In this document: in pieces, positions 17,671-28,702 of the stretch | Numbering within the stretch: the stretch's first letter is position 1 | Layout: the number at the start of each line of letters is the position of its first letter | Origin: an uncultured Cellvibrionales bacterium | Lineage (GTDB): Bacteria > Pseudomonadota > Gammaproteobacteria > Pseudomonadales > Cellvibrionaceae | NCBI GenBank assembly: GCA_913020115.1 | Contig: CAJWBQ010000020.1 | Coordinates: forward strand, 1-64,000 | Length of the DNA: 64,000 bases | Reading direction: 5' to 3' | The notes under the pieces: model-generated | What the model saw: the letters and a program-made list of their open reading frames with translations, nothing else | Told to the model about the DNA's origin: nothing | Database searches by the model: none | Position numbers and translations under genes: made by a program

Positions 17671-20600
17671 ATGCCAAAACGTAGTGACATAGACAGTATT
17701 CTAATCTTGGGCGCGGGCCCAATTGTTATTGGTCAGGCTTGTGAGTTTGATTACTCGGGCGCGCAGGCGTGTAAAGCTCTGCGCGAAGAAGGTTACCGAG
17801 TTATTTTGGTGAATTCTAACCCCGCCACCATTATGACCGACCCAAGCATGGCTGACGCCACCTACATCGAGCCCATTGAGTGGGAAACGGTTGCTCGCAT
17901 CATCGAGAAAGAGCGCCCAAGCGCCGTGCTGCCTACCATGGGTGGCCAAACAGCGCTGAACTGCGCGCTGGACTTACACTCTCACGGCGTGCTGGAAAAG
18001 TTTGATGTCGAGTTGATCGGTGCAAATCACGAAGCCATTCACATGGCTGAAGACCGCAACTTGTTTGACAAAGCCATGAAGCGAATTGGCTTAGAGTGTG
18101 CGCGTGCGGAAATTGTTCACACCCTAGACGAGGCTCGTGAAGTCCCTAAAAAATTCGGTTTTCCCGTTATCATTCGCCCCTCATTTACCATGGGTGGCTC
18201 GGGCGGTGGTATCGCCTATAACTGGGAAGAGTTTGAAGAAATATGTTTGCGCGGTTTAGACCTTTCGCCCACCAATGAGCTGCTTATTGACGAGTCTCTT
18301 TTGGGTTGGAAAGAGTTTGAAATGGAAGTGGTTCGCGATAAGAAAGACAATTGTATTATCGTTTGTTCTATTGAGAATTTCGACCCAATGGGCGTACACA
18401 CCGGCGATTCAATTACGGTTGCGCCAGCACAAACCCTCACCGATAAAGAACTGCAAATCATGCGTAACGCATCGCTTGCAGTCTTGCGTGAGATTGGTGT
18501 TGAAACGGGTGGTTCTAACGTTCAGTTTGCTATGGACCCTGAAACCGGTCGGTTAGTGGTTATTGAAATGAACCCTCGAGTATCACGCTCGTCGGCACTG
18601 GCTTCAAAAGCAACTGGCTTCCCAATTGCTCGAGTGGCTGCGAAATTGGCCGTTGGTTTTACCCTCGACGAATTGCAGAATGAAATTACTGGCGGCGCTA
18701 CCCCGGCTTCTTTTGAGCCCAGCATCGACTACGTAGTGACAAAAATTCCACGCTTTACCTTCGAAAAGTTTGGCGATGCCGATGCTCGCCTTACCACACA
18801 GATGAAATCTGTGGGTGAAGTGATGGCGATTGGTCGTACCTTCCAAGAGTCTGTGCAAAAAGCTTTGCGCGGACTAGAGGTGGGCTCGGCCGGCTTTGAG
18901 CCAATGGTTGACTTGGAGTCTGATGAATCAAAGTCGAAAATTATCAGCGAAATTTCTACCCCAGGTGCCAATCGAATTTGGTATGTGGCCGACGCTTTTC
19001 GCGCGGGCATGACCATTGAGGAGGTTTTTGAAACCTCTGCTATCGATCCTTGGTTTCTTGTGCAAATTAAAGATCTGATTGATACCGAGCATAGCTTAAG
19101 TTCTTCGCCGCTCTCGAACATTGATGCCGACAGCATGTTCCGCCTCAAGCGCAAAGGCTTTGCAGACAAGCGTTTAAGTGAGCTCTTAGGTGTCAGCGAA
19201 ACAACGGTTAGGCGCCATCGTCACAAACTGAACATACGTCCTGTGTATAAGCGTGTCGATACTTGTGCGGCTGAATTCTCTACAGATACGGCTTACATGT
19301 ACTCTACTTATGAAGAAGAGTGTGAAGCGAAACCAAGCGACAATGATAAAATTCTTGTCTTAGGTGGCGGCCCTAACCGCATTGGTCAGGGTATTGAATT
19401 TGATTATTGCTGCGTACACGCCGCGCTGGCGATGCGTGAAGACGGTTACGAAACCATTATGGTGAACTGTAACCCTGAAACAGTTTCTACCGATTACGAT
19501 ACTTCAGACCGCTTGTTCTTTGAGCCGGTAACCCTGGAAGACGTATTGGAAATTGTTCATTTGGAAAAACCCAAAGGCGTTATTGTTCAGTTTGGCGGTC
19601 AAACACCGCTGAAATTGGCGCGCGCTTTAGAGGCGGAAGGTGTTCCCATCATCGGTACATCTCCAGAAGCCATTGATCGCGCCGAAGACCGTGAACGCTT
19701 CCAGCAAATGATTGAGCGCTTGGGTTTAAAGCAGCCACAAAATGCAATTGTTCGCTCTACCGAAGAGGCTGTTCTGAAAGCGGTTGGCGTAGGTTACCCC
19801 ATTGTTGTTCGCCCTTCTTATGTATTGGGTGGGCGCGCCATGGAAATTGTTCACAAAGAATCTGAGCTACGTACTTACATGAAAGAAGCCGTACAGGTTT
19901 CTGATGACGCGCCTGTCTTGCTGGATCATTTCCTGAATAATGCTATTGAAGTGGACGTTGACGCGGTATGTGATGGCGAGCAAGTTGTAATTGGCGCCAT
20001 CATGCAGCACATTGAACAGTGTGGCGTGCACTCCGGTGACTCGGCGTGTTCCTTGCCGCCTTATTCTCTGCCCGCCGACGTTCAAGACCTTATGCGTGAG
20101 CAGGTTAAGAAAATGGCTCGTGAGTTGGGAGTGATCGGTTTAATGAACACTCAGCTTGCTTACCAAGACGGTGAGATTTACGTCATTGAAGTAAACCCGC
20201 GCGCTTCGCGCACCGTGCCTTTTGTGTCGAAATGTATTGGCACCTCTTTGGCGAAAGTGGCCGCTCGCTGTCAGGTCGGCATGAGCTTGGAAGCGCAGGG
20301 TTTCACCAATGAAATTATTCCTAACTACTTCTCTGTTAAAGAAGCGGTGTTCCCATTCAATAAATTTCCGGCAGTAGACCCTATTCTTGGGCCGGAAATG
20401 CGTTCAACGGGTGAAGTGATGGGCGTGGGTGATACTTTCGCCGAAGCTTATTCAAAGTCACAGCTGGGCGCCAGTGACGCCATTCCAAAATCAGGTAAGG
20501 CTATAATTAGCGTGCGCGATTTTGACAAGGCTGGCATAGTAACGGTTGCTAAAGAGTTGAGTGAAATTGGCTTTGAACTTGTGGCCACAAAGGGCACCGC

Positions 20601-20889
20601 AGCGGTCTTGGAGGCAGCGGGTCTGTCTGTTATGACTGTGCATAAAGTGGCTGAAGGTCGGCCTCACATTGTCGACATGATCAAAAATGATGAAATTAGC
20701 ATGATCATCAATACCACCGAAGGCAAGCAGGCCATTAAAGATTCCTCGCCTATACGTCGCAGTGCGGAGAATCACAGGGTGTACTACACCACCACATTGG
20801 CCGCGGGTCATGCGGTGTGTATGGCGCTGCGCTCAGGTGATCATAAAGAAGTGAGAAGCTTGCAAGAATTGCATAAGAGGTTAGCGTAA
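17671..20889 (+). CDS. carB: Carbamoyl-phosphate synthase large subunit
   Basis: The synthetase subunit, made of two homologous ATP-grasp halves that form carboxyphosphate and then phosphorylate carbamate. The duplicated openings are visible: '[20 protein letters not shown]' near the N-terminus and '[20 protein letters not shown]' at about residue 560. Both ATP-grasp domains carry '[18 protein letters not shown]' or '[18 protein letters not shown]'. The C-terminal MGS-like allosteric domain follows from about residue 940. 1072 residues, complete. The stop overlaps the greA start (TAATG). Confidence 0.98.
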   Translation: MPKRSDIDSILILGAGPIVIGQACEFDYSGAQACKALREEGYRVILVNSNPATIMTDPSMADATYIEPIEWETVARIIEKERPSAVLPTMGGQTALNCALDLHSHGVLEKFDVELIGANHEAIHMAEDRNLFDKAMKRIGLECARAEIVHTLDEAREVPKKFGFPVIIRPSFTMGGSGGGIAYNWEEFEEICLRGLDLSPTNELLIDESLLGWKEFEMEVVRDKKDNCIIVCSIENFDPMGVHTGDSITVAPAQTLTDKELQIMRNASLAVLREIGVETGGSNVQFAMDPETGRLVVIEMNPRVSRSSALASKATGFPIARVAAKLAVGFTLDELQNEITGGATPASFEPSIDYVVTKIPRFTFEKFGDADARLTTQMKSVGEVMAIGRTFQESVQKALRGLEVGSAGFEPMVDLESDESKSKIISEISTPGANRIWYVADAFRAGMTIEEVFETSAIDPWFLVQIKDLIDTEHSLSSSPLSNIDADSMFRLKRKGFADKRLSELLGVSETTVRRHRHKLNIRPVYKRVDTCAAEFSTDTAYMYSTYEEECEAKPSDNDKILVLGGGPNRIGQGIEFDYCCVHAALAMREDGYETIMVNCNPETVSTDYDTSDRLFFEPVTLEDVLEIVHLEKPKGVIVQFGGQTPLKLARALEAEGVPIIGTSPEAIDRAEDRERFQQMIERLGLKQPQNAIVRSTEEAVLKAVGVGYPIVVRPSYVLGGRAMEIVHKESELRTYMKEAVQVSDDAPVLLDHFLNNAIEVDVDAVCDGEQVVIGAIMQHIEQCGVHSGDSACSLPPYSLPADVQDLMREQVKKMARELGVIGLMNTQLAYQDGEIYVIEVNPRASRTVPFVSKCIGTSLAKVAARCQVGMSLEAQGFTNEIIPNYFSVKEAVFPFNKFPAVDPILGPEMRSTGEVMGVGDTFAEAYSKSQLGASDAIPKSGKAIISVRDFDKAGIVTVAKELSEIGFELVATKGTAAVLEAAGLSVMTVHKVAEGRPHIVDMIKNDEISMIINTTEGKQAIKDSSPIRRSAENHRVYYTTTLAAGHAVCMALRSGDHKEVRSLQELHKRLA

Positions 20890-21365
20890 TGACTAAATAC
20901 CCAATGACCGTTGAAGGTGCAGAAGCTTTACAGGTTGAGCTGGACCATCGTAAAAAGATTGAGCGCCCAGCAATTGTGCAGGCTATTGCGGAAGCGCGCG
21001 AACACGGCGATCTGAAGGAAAATGCTGAGTATCACGCGGCGCGTGAACAGCAGGGCTTTTGCGAGGGTCGTATTCAAGATATTGAAGGCAAGCTGTCTAA
21101 TGCACAGATTATCGATATTTCGAAGTTGCCGAAGGGTGACAAAGTTATTTTTGGCGTAACGGTTGATATCGTTAATATTGAAACTGACGAGTCTGTGACC
21201 TATAAAATTGTCGGTGACGATGAGTCTGATGTTAAGAGTCACAAAATATCAGTGAACTCTCCTATTGCCCGCGCCTTAATTGGCAAGTCTGTGGGCGATG
21301 AGGTTCTGGTTAGAACGCCGGGTGGTGAGATTGAGTTTGAAGTGGAACGAGTGCAGTATATCTAA
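20889..21365 (+). CDS. greA: Transcription elongation factor GreA
   Basis: Rescues backtracked RNA polymerase by stimulating transcript cleavage. The 158-residue product has the N-terminal antiparallel coiled coil ending in an acidic tip ('ARGxxx...[16 protein letters not shown]' pattern at about residues 36-52; the D and E of 'GDLKENAEY' are the tip residues) and a C-terminal FKBP-like domain ('[18 protein letters not shown]', '[16 protein letters not shown]'). The ATG overlaps the carB stop by one base, implying translational coupling. Confidence 0.97.
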   Translation: MTKYPMTVEGAEALQVELDHRKKIERPAIVQAIAEAREHGDLKENAEYHAAREQQGFCEGRIQDIEGKLSNAQIIDISKLPKGDKVIFGVTVDIVNIETDESVTYKIVGDDESDVKSHKISVNSPIARALIGKSVGDEVLVRTPGGEIEFEVERVQYI

Positions 21366-21442
21366 AGCTTCCGTTGGGTGAGTTGGGCCTCACGGCCCTT
21401 CTTTAAACCCTGCTGCTCCCGCGTGAGCGGGAGTGAAGCCGC

Positions 21443-21775
21443 TTACGACTTGCTGGCTGTGCTGCCGGCTTCGGTCCGCAGAAGGTTCGAAAGCTTGGGG
21501 TTGGGGCGTTTAGCAGCTCGGTACACCAAGGCTGTCTTGCCAATTTCCTGTACCACTTCACAGCGACACGCTCTAGTGATGTTCTGCACCACCTTTGCGC
21601 GCATTTCGCGATCTAAAACAACCAGTTTCACCTTAATGAGCTCATGGTCTTCCAGTGCGCGATTGATCTCGTCCTGGACGTTTTCAGTCAGGCCTTTGCC
21701 CGCAATGGTCACAATTGGGTTCAATTTGTGGCCGAGGGTGCGATATTGCTTTCTCTGGGCGGAGCTAATGGACAT
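21443..21775 (-). CDS. yhbY: YhbY-type CRM-domain RNA-binding protein
   Basis: A single CRM domain (~97 residues) protein that associates with pre-50S ribosomes. Recognisable features are 'QRKQYRTLGHKLNPIVTIAGKGLT', the 'HELIKVKL' strand and the 'VQEIGKTALVYR' end. A short basic tail brings it to 110 residues. It is divergent from rlmE, the arrangement seen in E. coli and Pseudomonas. The 136-bp intergenic region should hold both promoters. Confidence 0.93.
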   Translation of the reverse strand: MSISSAQRKQYRTLGHKLNPIVTIAGKGLTENVQDEINRALEDHELIKVKLVVLDREMRAKVVQNITRACRCEVVQEIGKTALVYRAAKRPNPKLSNLLRTEAGSTASKS

Positions 21776-21911
21776 ATAATTACCTATGTATCGATGGTGT
21801 GGGCCAAAAGAAAGGGGCCAAAAATTAAGGCGCAGAATTATAGCGCATTTTATAATCTATTACTTTAGTTATGAATGCTAGAATCTTGTTCAAATTACCG
21901 TAGGTAGCAAC

Positions 21912-22535
21912 ATGGCTCGATCAAAAAGCAGTGGGAGTTGGTTGAAGGAGCACTTCGATGACCCCTATGTGAAGCAATCTCAAATTGATGGCTACCGTTC
22001 GCGGGCAAGCTACAAGCTAATTGAGTTGCAGGAAAAAGACCGTTTAATTCGCCCTGGCATGATGGTAGTGGACCTAGGGTCGGCCCCCGGAGGTTGGTCG
22101 CAGGTGGCGGCAGAGCTAGTGGGAGACAAGGGTTCAGTGGTTGCGAGCGACATTTTGCCCATGGATTCCATTGCCGATGTTGAGTTCGTGCAGGGTGACT
22201 TCACCGAAGACGCCGTTTTTGAAGAATTGTTAAGAGTGATGGGTGATGCGAAGGCAGATCTTGTAATTTCGGATATGGCCCCCAATATGAGTGGTATGGC
22301 GGACATAGATCAACCTCGCTCCATGCATTTGGTGGAATTGGCTCTGGATATGGCGCAGCAGGTGTTAAAACCCGGCGGTGTGTTTGTTGCCAAGGTGTTT
22401 CAAGGCGAAGGCTTTGATCAGTTGATGAAAGACACGCGGGGCCTTTTCCAGAAGGTGCTCACCCGTAAGCCGAATGCTTCGAGGCCTCGTTCCAGAGAGG
22501 TTTATCTCGTCGCAAAAGGATTTAAAGGGCTCTAG
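21912..22535 (+). CDS. rlmE: 23S rRNA 2'-O-methyltransferase RlmE (FtsJ/RrmJ)
   Basis: Methylates the 2'-OH of U2552 in 23S rRNA late in 50S assembly, using S-adenosylmethionine. The SAM site '[15 protein letters not shown]' is at about residues 54-68. The K-D-K catalytic set is visible: Lys in 'RASYKLIEL', Asp in '[13 protein letters not shown]', Lys in '[13 protein letters not shown]'. 207 residues, normal. ftsH follows after 175 bp. Confidence 0.97.
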   Translation: MARSKSSGSWLKEHFDDPYVKQSQIDGYRSRASYKLIELQEKDRLIRPGMMVVDLGSAPGGWSQVAAELVGDKGSVVASDILPMDSIADVEFVQGDFTEDAVFEELLRVMGDAKADLVISDMAPNMSGMADIDQPRSMHLVELALDMAQQVLKPGGVFVAKVFQGEGFDQLMKDTRGLFQKVLTRKPNASRPRSREVYLVAKGFKGL

Positions 22536-22710
22536 TGAGCTAAATATGAGGGTGTGCAAGGGCCTAAATACCCGCGCCACTGCTGGACTCAGGCTTAAAA
22601 AGTCGTCATGCTGGCCCAGTGCCCGCATCGACAAATATGTAGACTATTGACTGAGTGCGGCTCTACTTCGCTGTGCCTCAGCCCAAATGACGTAATTTGA
22701 GGGTATTTTC

Positions 22711-24627
22711 TTGAACGATATGGCTAAAAACCTAGTACTTTGGCTCATTATTGCCTCGGTGCTTTTTACTGTTTTTCAGAATTTCAGCCCACAAACGGCT
22801 GAAGAAAAACTGACTTATTCCGAATTTATCAATGAAGTGCAAAGCGACCGGGTGAAAGAAGTCACCGTGGCTGGGCAAGTTATTGAGGGTTTGCGCCATG
22901 ACGGCTCCTATTTCGAGGCCGTGCGTCCGCTGTTAAGCGACAACCAATTGATGGGCGACATGCTCAATCACGGCGTGAACGTGAAGGGCAAGCAGCCTGA
23001 GTCGCCGAGTATTTGGCAGCAGCTTCTTGTCGCCAGTTTCCCCATTCTTATTATTGTTGCCGTTTTCATGTTTTTCATGCGCCAGATGCAAGGTGGCGGT
23101 GGTGGCCGAGGCGGCCCCATGAGTTTTGGCAAGAGCAAGGCTAGGCTCTTGGGTGAAGACCAAATTAAAACCACCTTTGCCGACGTGGCGGGTGTAGATG
23201 AAGCCAAAGAAGAAGTGCAGGAGCTGGTTGAATATTTGCGCGATCCATCTAAGTTTCAGCGTCTGGGTGGTCAAATCCCGCGCGGCATCTTGATGGCGGG
23301 TCAGCCCGGTACCGGTAAAACCTTGTTGGCTAAGGCGATTGCTGGCGAAGCGAAGGTACCTTTCTTCTCCATCTCTGGCTCAGACTTTGTGGAAATGTTT
23401 GTGGGTGTGGGTGCATCTCGTGTGCGCGATATGTTCGAGCAGGCCAAGAAACAGTCTCCCTGTATTATTTTCATCGATGAAATTGACGCGGTAGGTCGCC
23501 ATCGTGGCGGCGGGCACGGCGGTGGTCACGACGAGCGCGAGCAAACCTTGAACCAATTGTTGGTTGAAATGGACGGCTTTGAAGGTAACGAGGGCGTGAT
23601 TGTTATTGCGGCCACTAACCGCCCAGATGTTCTAGATAAAGCGCTTACTCGCCCAGGTCGCTTTGACCGTCAGGTGTTTGTCGGCTTGCCCGATATTCGT
23701 GGTCGCGAGCAAATCCTAAAAGTTCACATGCGTAAAGTGCCTCTAGATGAGTCTGTTGTGCCATCAGTGATTGCGCGTGGCACCCCAGGTTTCTCGGGCG
23801 CCGATTTGGCGAACATTGTGAATGAGGCCGCCCTGTTTGCGGCTCGCGCTAACAAGCGCACCGTGACCATGGAAGATTTCGAAAAAGCTCGAGATAAAAT
23901 CATGATGGGCGCCGAGCGCAAATCAATGGTGATGAGCGAAACCGAAAAAGAAAACACCGCCTATCACGAGGCTGGCCACGCCATTGTTGCCCGCTTGGTG
24001 CCGGAGCACGATCCTGTGCATAAAGTTACGATCATTCCTCGCGGTCGCGCATTGGGTGTGACTCAATTTTTGCCGGAAGACGACAAGTACAGTCTCAGTA
24101 AGCGTGGCATTGAATCTCAAGTGTGCACTTTATTTGGCGGTCGAATCGCAGAAGAAATGACTCTGGGTTTTGACGGCGTGACTACCGGTGCGCAAAACGA
24201 TATCGAGCGTGCGACAAGTTTGGCCCGCAGCATGGTAACCAAGTGGGGCTTGTCAGAAAAATTGGGCCCCTTGCACTACGGTGAAGATGAAGGGCAATAC
24301 CCAGGTACCGCCACCTCGAATTATTCTGGCGATACCTCAAAAATAATCGACCAAGAAGTGCGCGGCATTGCCGATCGCTGTTACAAGCGGGCTGAGGAAA
24401 TACTTGAGGCAAATCGTGATGTGCTTGAAGCGATGAAAGAAGCGCTGATGGAATACGAAACCATTGATTCAGAGCAGGTAGATGATTTAATGGCGCGTCG
24501 CAAGGTGCGTCCGCCTCGCGATTGGCATGACGATGATTTCAACGGTCACATTAAAGCTTCTAGTTCTGAAGACAAGAAGCCGGAAGACAAGTCGGGCCCT
24601 ATCGGTGGCCCCGCGAAAGAACACTAG
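22711..24627 (+). CDS. ftsH: ATP-dependent zinc metalloprotease FtsH
   Basis: A membrane-anchored hexameric AAA+ protease that degrades damaged membrane proteins and soluble regulators such as LpxC and sigma-32. TM1 spans about residues 7-24 and TM2 about 103-122, with a periplasmic loop between. Walker A 'GQPGTGKT' is at 197-204, the second region of homology contains '[20 protein letters not shown]', and the zinc motif HEAGH is at 419-423. The start is TTG at 22711: GAGGG lies 7 bases upstream, and the resulting M-N-D-M-A-K-N resembles E. coli MSDMAKN. ATG at 22720 is the alternative. Confidence 0.98.
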   Translation: MNDMAKNLVLWLIIASVLFTVFQNFSPQTAEEKLTYSEFINEVQSDRVKEVTVAGQVIEGLRHDGSYFEAVRPLLSDNQLMGDMLNHGVNVKGKQPESPSIWQQLLVASFPILIIVAVFMFFMRQMQGGGGGRGGPMSFGKSKARLLGEDQIKTTFADVAGVDEAKEEVQELVEYLRDPSKFQRLGGQIPRGILMAGQPGTGKTLLAKAIAGEAKVPFFSISGSDFVEMFVGVGASRVRDMFEQAKKQSPCIIFIDEIDAVGRHRGGGHGGGHDEREQTLNQLLVEMDGFEGNEGVIVIAATNRPDVLDKALTRPGRFDRQVFVGLPDIRGREQILKVHMRKVPLDESVVPSVIARGTPGFSGADLANIVNEAALFAARANKRTVTMEDFEKARDKIMMGAERKSMVMSETEKENTAYHEAGHAIVARLVPEHDPVHKVTIIPRGRALGVTQFLPEDDKYSLSKRGIESQVCTLFGGRIAEEMTLGFDGVTTGAQNDIERATSLARSMVTKWGLSEKLGPLHYGEDEGQYPGTATSNYSGDTSKIIDQEVRGIADRCYKRAEEILEANRDVLEAMKEALMEYETIDSEQVDDLMARRKVRPPRDWHDDDFNGHIKASSSEDKKPEDKSGPIGGPAKEH

Positions 24628-24638
24628 TCTGCGTATTT

Positions 24639-24675
24639 AAACCCTTGCGCCTGTGAGTTGGGCGCAAGGGTTTTT
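24639..24675 (+). terminator. Rho-independent terminator of ftsH
   Basis: A 13-bp stem AAACCCTTGCGCC / GGCGCAAGGGTTT with a 9-base loop and a T run, 12 bp after the ftsH stop. folP begins 67 bp later. Confidence 0.85.
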
Positions 24676-24741
24676 AGTTGAGTTCTTTGAGAGTTTTTCA
24701 GAGTCGCGACTATCTCAAAGATATGAAACATCGGATTTCCT

Positions 24742-25581
24742 ATGGTTTTAACCTGTGGCCACCGCGCTCTCGATTTATCCAGTCCCATAGTCATGGGCAT
24801 TCTGAATACCACCCCCGATTCCTTTTCAGATGGCGGGAATTATTACCAAAACAACCGCCTCAGCTTAGATAAAGTATTGGCTCGTGCCGAAACTATGGTT
24901 AAGGACGGCGCGCGTATTTTGGATGTGGGTGGCGAGTCTACCCGCCCTGGCGCGAGCCTGGTGGGGCTTGCTGAAGAAGTGGACCGGGTTGTACCGGTAG
25001 TCGAGGCCATTAACGCGGCTTTAGATGTGGTGGTTTCTGTAGATACGAGTACTCCAGAAGTAATGGTTGCGGCGGCCGAGGCCGGGGCGGGCTTGATTAA
25101 TGACGTTCGCGCGCTACAAAAACCCGGTGCCTTACTCGCCGCCGCGAGCACAAACTTACCTGTTTGTTTGATGCACATGCAGGGCGCGCCCAGTTCGATG
25201 CAGGCGGCGCCAAGTTACGCAGGTGTGTTGAATGAGGTCAGTGAGTTTTTACAGCGGCGAGTAAAGGCTTGCAATGAGGCGGGCATAAGCAGCGATCGTA
25301 TTATTCTAGATCCGGGTTTTGGTTTTGGAAAAACTCTCGAGCACAATCTGGAATTGTTTAGGCACCTTAATACCTTTGTTAGTACCGGCATGCCCTTGCT
25401 GGTAGGTGTGTCACGCAAATCAATGATTGGTAATGTCCTAGGGCGAGACGTAGATCAACGCATGGCCGGCAGTTTGGCTTTAGCCTTGCTCTCAGTGCAA
25501 GCGGGCGCACATATCTTGCGGGTGCACGACGTTGCAGAAACCTCTGATGTAATTAGAATGTACAGTGCAGTAAAGGGTTGA
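24742..25581 (+). CDS. folP: Dihydropteroate synthase
   Basis: Condenses p-aminobenzoate with hydroxymethyl-dihydropterin diphosphate in folate synthesis and is the sulfonamide target. TIM-barrel motifs are 'VMGILNTTPDSFSDGG' (about residues 17-32), 'ILDVGGESTRPGA', 'DVVVSVDTSTPEV', 'LINDVRAL', 'LMHMQGAP' and 'ILDPGFGFGKTLEHN'. 279 residues, full length. The ATG at 24742 gives the family N-terminus; the ribosome-binding site is weak. glmM follows. Confidence 0.97.
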   Translation: MVLTCGHRALDLSSPIVMGILNTTPDSFSDGGNYYQNNRLSLDKVLARAETMVKDGARILDVGGESTRPGASLVGLAEEVDRVVPVVEAINAALDVVVSVDTSTPEVMVAAAEAGAGLINDVRALQKPGALLAAASTNLPVCLMHMQGAPSSMQAAPSYAGVLNEVSEFLQRRVKACNEAGISSDRIILDPGFGFGKTLEHNLELFRHLNTFVSTGMPLLVGVSRKSMIGNVLGRDVDQRMAGSLALALLSVQAGAHILRVHDVAETSDVIRMYSAVKG

Positions 25582-25620
25582 AGCGAATAATTCTAACAAT
25601 ATTTTGGTAGAGATTTGAGT

Positions 25621-26958
25621 ATGACACGTAAGTTTTTTGGTACAGATGGAATTCGCGGGCGCGTTGGTGATGCGCCCATCACCCCAGACTTTGTTCTTAA
25701 GTTGGGTTGGGCTGCGGGCCGAGTATTGGCCGAGCGCGCCACAGGCTCGAAGCTCATTCTTATTGGTAAAGACACTCGAATTTCTGGTTATATGTTTGAG
25801 TCGGCTCTACAGGCGGGTTTGATTAACGCTGGTGTCGATGTGGGTTTGTTGGGGCCAATGCCAACCCCTGCTATTGCGTATTTAACTCGCACCTTTCAGG
25901 CTCAGGCCGGCATTGTGATCAGTGCCTCTCATAATCCTTACGAAGACAACGGCATCAAGTTTTTCAGCTCTACTGGCAGCAAGCTGCCTGATGATATTGA
26001 GTTGGCGATTGAGGCGCAGTTAGAAAAACCCATGGAGACGGGCGACCGCTTGGGCAAGGCTCGCCGAATTGAAGACGCTGCGGGCCGCTACATTGAATTT
26101 TGTAAAGGTACTATGCCTTGGGGTTTCGGCCTGCAGGGTTTAAAGATTGTAGTCGATTGTGCAAACGGTGCCACTTACCATATTGCACCTGATGTTTTTA
26201 GCGAGCTGGGTGCCACGATTATTCCCTTGGCTGTAGAGCCCAACGGCACCAATATTAATCGGGGCTGCGGCTCGACCAGCCCCGAATCGCTGCAGGAGAA
26301 AGTGCTGGAATCCGGCGCCGACCTAGGTGTGGCTTTTGATGGTGACGGCGACCGTTTGATCTTTGTCGACCACAAAGGTGAGTTGGTGGATGGCGATGAG
26401 ATTCTCTATATCATCGCCTCGGCGCGAATAAAAAGCGGCGCTGGTATGAGGGGGGTTGTGGGCACTCTCATGAGTAATTATGGTTTCGAATTGGCCCTTA
26501 AAGAGCTGGATGTTCCCTTTGTGCGGGCGAATGTAGGTGATCGCTACGTAATGGAGGCGATGAAAGAGCGCGGCTGGTCTCTGGGCGGCGAGAATTCAGG
26601 CCATATTATATGCAGCGACGTTACCACCACCGGTGACGGCATTATTTCAGCTTTGCAAATCTTGTTGGCTGTGGTGTCTTCTGGTCGCTCGCTGCACGAA
26701 ATTAAGCAGGGCATGACAAAGATGCCTCAGGTGATGATTAACGTGCGCATGTCATCCCGCCAAGACATCTCTGGCAATAGTGAAGTGCTGGGCGCCGTTG
26801 CGAAAACCGAAGCTGTTCTGGGTGAGCGCGGGCGCGTGCTGTTGCGCCCATCTGGCACAGAGCCCGTTGTTCGAGTAATGGTTGAAGGCGAGGAATTGTC
26901 AGAAGTGAGGCAGTTGGCGCAAGAGCTTGCGGCAACTGTTGAAAAGGCTCTGTCTTAG
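25621..26958 (+). CDS. glmM: Phosphoglucosamine mutase
   Basis: Interconverts glucosamine-6-P and glucosamine-1-P for UDP-GlcNAc, peptidoglycan and LPS synthesis. It starts [16 protein letters not shown]. The phosphoserine loop is '[19 protein letters not shown]' (Ser at about residue 102), the Mg site '[14 protein letters not shown]', and the sugar/phosphate loops 'GGENSGHII' and '[15 protein letters not shown]'. 445 residues. A TTG two codons upstream is in frame, but ATG at 25621 has GGTAGAG 8 bases before it. Confidence 0.98.
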   Translation: MTRKFFGTDGIRGRVGDAPITPDFVLKLGWAAGRVLAERATGSKLILIGKDTRISGYMFESALQAGLINAGVDVGLLGPMPTPAIAYLTRTFQAQAGIVISASHNPYEDNGIKFFSSTGSKLPDDIELAIEAQLEKPMETGDRLGKARRIEDAAGRYIEFCKGTMPWGFGLQGLKIVVDCANGATYHIAPDVFSELGATIIPLAVEPNGTNINRGCGSTSPESLQEKVLESGADLGVAFDGDGDRLIFVDHKGELVDGDEILYIIASARIKSGAGMRGVVGTLMSNYGFELALKELDVPFVRANVGDRYVMEAMKERGWSLGGENSGHIICSDVTTTGDGIISALQILLAVVSSGRSLHEIKQGMTKMPQVMINVRMSSRQDISGNSEVLGAVAKTEAVLGERGRVLLRPSGTEPVVRVMVEGEELSEVRQLAQELAATVEKALS

Positions 26959-27053
26959 TTTGTGAAAACAGGTTTTTAGCGTTGCGTGTTGAGCGGTTCT
27001 CCAATACAATTGGCGCCCGTTTTGCCGAGAGGCTGATTTGAGGTAGGGATTGA

Positions 27054-27800
27054 ATGCGCCGTCAGCTAGTTATAGGCAACTGGAAGATGAATGGCTCATC
27101 TGCAAGTAGCAGCAATTTGTTGTCTGAGCTGCTTGTTGGCCTGAATGCTGGCCGAGTAGATGCAGCAGAAATGGCCGTTTGCGTACCCTATGTTTATTTA
27201 TCCGCGGCGGCTGATGCTATAAAGGGTTCGTCCCTCAAGCTTGGCGCACAAAACGTGAGTCAATTTGATAGCGGTGCTTATACTGGTGAGGTTTCGCCGA
27301 GTATGTTGGCCGATTTGGGGTGCCACTACGTATTAGTTGGGCACTCTGAACGCAGATCACTCTTTGGTGAAAGCTCCCAAATTGTGGCTGAAAAATTTGT
27401 CGCTGCTCAGGCTTCCGGCCTTACGCCTGTTTTGTGCGTTGGCGAGACTTTAGAAGAGCGCGAGGCGGGTTCAACCTTAGCCGTAGTCGAGTCGCAAATT
27501 GCGGCCGTTATAGAGAGTGTTGGCCCCGAAGGTCTGTTAAACTCCGTTATTGCTTATGAGCCTGTTTGGGCCATTGGCACAGGGTTGACCGCGACGCCAG
27601 AGCAAGCCCAGGAAGTGCACCAGTATATTCGCAGGTGTTTGGGTGAGGCGGGTGAGAAAATTTGTATACTGTACGGCGGCAGCGTTAAAGCCAGCAGTGC
27701 AGGCGAGTTGTTTGCACAGGCCGATATTGACGGCGGCTTGGTAGGTGGCGCTTCTTTGCAAGGCGAAGAATTTTTAGCTATTGGGCAGGCGGCAAAGTAA
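27054..27800 (+). CDS. tpiA: Triosephosphate isomerase
   Basis: A glycolytic enzyme interconverting dihydroxyacetone phosphate and glyceraldehyde-3-phosphate. The 248-residue TIM barrel contains 'IGNWKMNG' (Lys of the active site), 'VLVGHSERRSLFGE' (catalytic His), 'VIAYEPVWAIGTGLTATPEQAQEVH' (catalytic Glu and flexible loop) and 'ILYGGSVKASSAGELF'. A strong ribosome-binding site (AGGTAGGGA) precedes ATG 27054. It sits between glmM and secG, the usual gammaproteobacterial order. Confidence 0.98.
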   Translation: MRRQLVIGNWKMNGSSASSSNLLSELLVGLNAGRVDAAEMAVCVPYVYLSAAADAIKGSSLKLGAQNVSQFDSGAYTGEVSPSMLADLGCHYVLVGHSERRSLFGESSQIVAEKFVAAQASGLTPVLCVGETLEEREAGSTLAVVESQIAAVIESVGPEGLLNSVIAYEPVWAIGTGLTATPEQAQEVHQYIRRCLGEAGEKICILYGGSVKASSAGELFAQADIDGGLVGGASLQGEEFLAIGQAAK

Positions 27801-27848
27801 AAGCCACGGCGTGATTAGGCGCTAAATTGACAGATTGGTAGAGTATTC

Positions 27849-28256
27849 ATGGAACAGCTAATTTTAGCGGTGCACGTTTTGACCGCGCTAGGTATTATTG
27901 GCCTTATACTGCTTCAGCAGGGTAAGGGCGCCGAAGCTGGAGCATCTTTTGGTGCTGGCGGCTCGCAAACAGTTTTTGGTAGTTCTGGCGGAGGTAACTT
28001 TTTTACCCGTGCCACAGCTGTATTCGCCACCGTATTTTTTGTAACAAGTTTTGGCCTGGCCATTACCGCAAAAAATAAGGCCGCCATTGAGTCGGGCGTG
28101 AATATTCCAAGTCTTATTGAAACCTCAGCTCGTCAGTCAGACATTCCGGCTGTGAGCAGTGAAGTTACCTCCGACATTCCGGCGGTGGGTTCAAATGAGG
28201 ATTCAGATGTACCCGCTGCCGAAAGTGCAGATACTGAGGAAGTTCCTCAGTCCTAA
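27849..28256 (+). CDS. secG: Preprotein translocase subunit SecG
   Basis: A small membrane subunit of SecYEG that assists export. Two membrane segments are visible (about residues 2-20 and 52-73), with 'GLILLQQGKGAEAGASFGAGGSQTVFGSSGGGNFFTRATA' between them in family-typical pattern. The C-terminal ~50 residues form a low-complexity tail rich in Ser, Asp, Pro and Val with a repeated 'SDIPAV/SDVPAA' unit, longer than in E. coli. tRNA genes follow directly. Confidence 0.95.
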   Translation: MEQLILAVHVLTALGIIGLILLQQGKGAEAGASFGAGGSQTVFGSSGGGNFFTRATAVFATVFFVTSFGLAITAKNKAAIESGVNIPSLIETSARQSDIPAVSSEVTSDIPAVGSNEDSDVPAAESADTEEVPQS

Positions 28257-28263
28257 AGAGTTA

Positions 28264-28350
28264 GCCCAAGTGGTGGAATTGGTAGACACGCTATCTTGAG
28301 GGGGTAGTGGCCTTATGGCCGTGCGGGTTCAAGTCCCGCCTTGGGCACCA
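28264..28350 (+). tRNA. tRNA-Leu (anticodon GAG)
   Basis: A class II tRNA of 87 nt including encoded CCA. The acceptor stem GCCCAAG/CTTGGGC is fully paired. The anticodon stem CTATC/GGTAG carries loop TTGAGGG with anticodon GAG at 28298-28300. There is a long variable arm (TGGCC...), and the T-arm is GCGGGTTCAAGTCCCGC. It follows secG by 7 bp, as in many gammaproteobacteria, and is probably cotranscribed with it. Confidence 0.97.
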
Positions 28351-28354
28351 TCTT

Positions 28355-28387
28355 AAAAAGCTCGGCAGAAATGCCGAGCTTTTTTTT
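28355..28387 (+). terminator. Rho-independent terminator after tRNA-Leu
   Basis: AAAAAGCTCGGC, loop AGAAAT, then GCCGAGCTTTTT and more T. It closes the glmM/tpiA/secG/tRNA-Leu transcript. Confidence 0.9.
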
Positions 28388-28493
28388 GCATTTTTTTTGG
28401 GGCGTCACTTATGGCGCTACAAAGTGAAATTGAACAACAAAACAGCGGCGGCAAGTAATTGATAAATAACCTTAAATTAAGTGCATTAGAGGC

Positions 28494-28522
28494 TTGACCC
28501 CAAGGGGGGGCATCCCTATAAT
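28494..28522 (+). promoter_or_regulatory. Sigma-70 promoter of the initiator tRNA gene
   Basis: TTGACC (28494-28499), 17 bp, TATAAT (28517-28522), then a GC-containing discriminator. This is close to consensus and fits a stable RNA gene. The leader before the tRNA can fold (CTTGGTTGAG with CTCACCAAG, about 28530-28558). Confidence 0.85.
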
Positions 28523-28564
28523 GCATCGCCTTGGTTGAGGGATTACATCTCACCAAGTTGATGA

Positions 28565-28641
<77 letters not shown>

Positions 28642-28675
28642 AATTTTTACGTTTACCAGAACGTAATTGAAGAAG

Positions 28676-28702
28676 AGGTCCCTTTTTAGGGGCCTTTTTT
28701 TT
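28676..28702 (+). terminator. Rho-independent terminator after tRNA-fMet
   Basis: AGGTCCC pairs with GGGGCCT over 7 bp (one G-T), followed by eight T. A similar sequence (ATTGAA...CCCTTT..AGGGG.CTTTTT) lies after the tRNA 3'-end copy near 33.75 kb. Confidence 0.85.

Noticed and set aside
21416-21433. Terminator between greA and yhbY
   Set aside because: CTCCCGC/GCGGGAG with a GTGA loop is a good 7-bp hairpin but has no T run on either strand; function uncertain.
22968-23274. Open frames antisense to ftsH and to other long genes (dnaK, infB, carB)
   Set aside because: They are shadows of strongly coding sequence on the other strand, with no ribosome-binding sites and no recognisable proteins.
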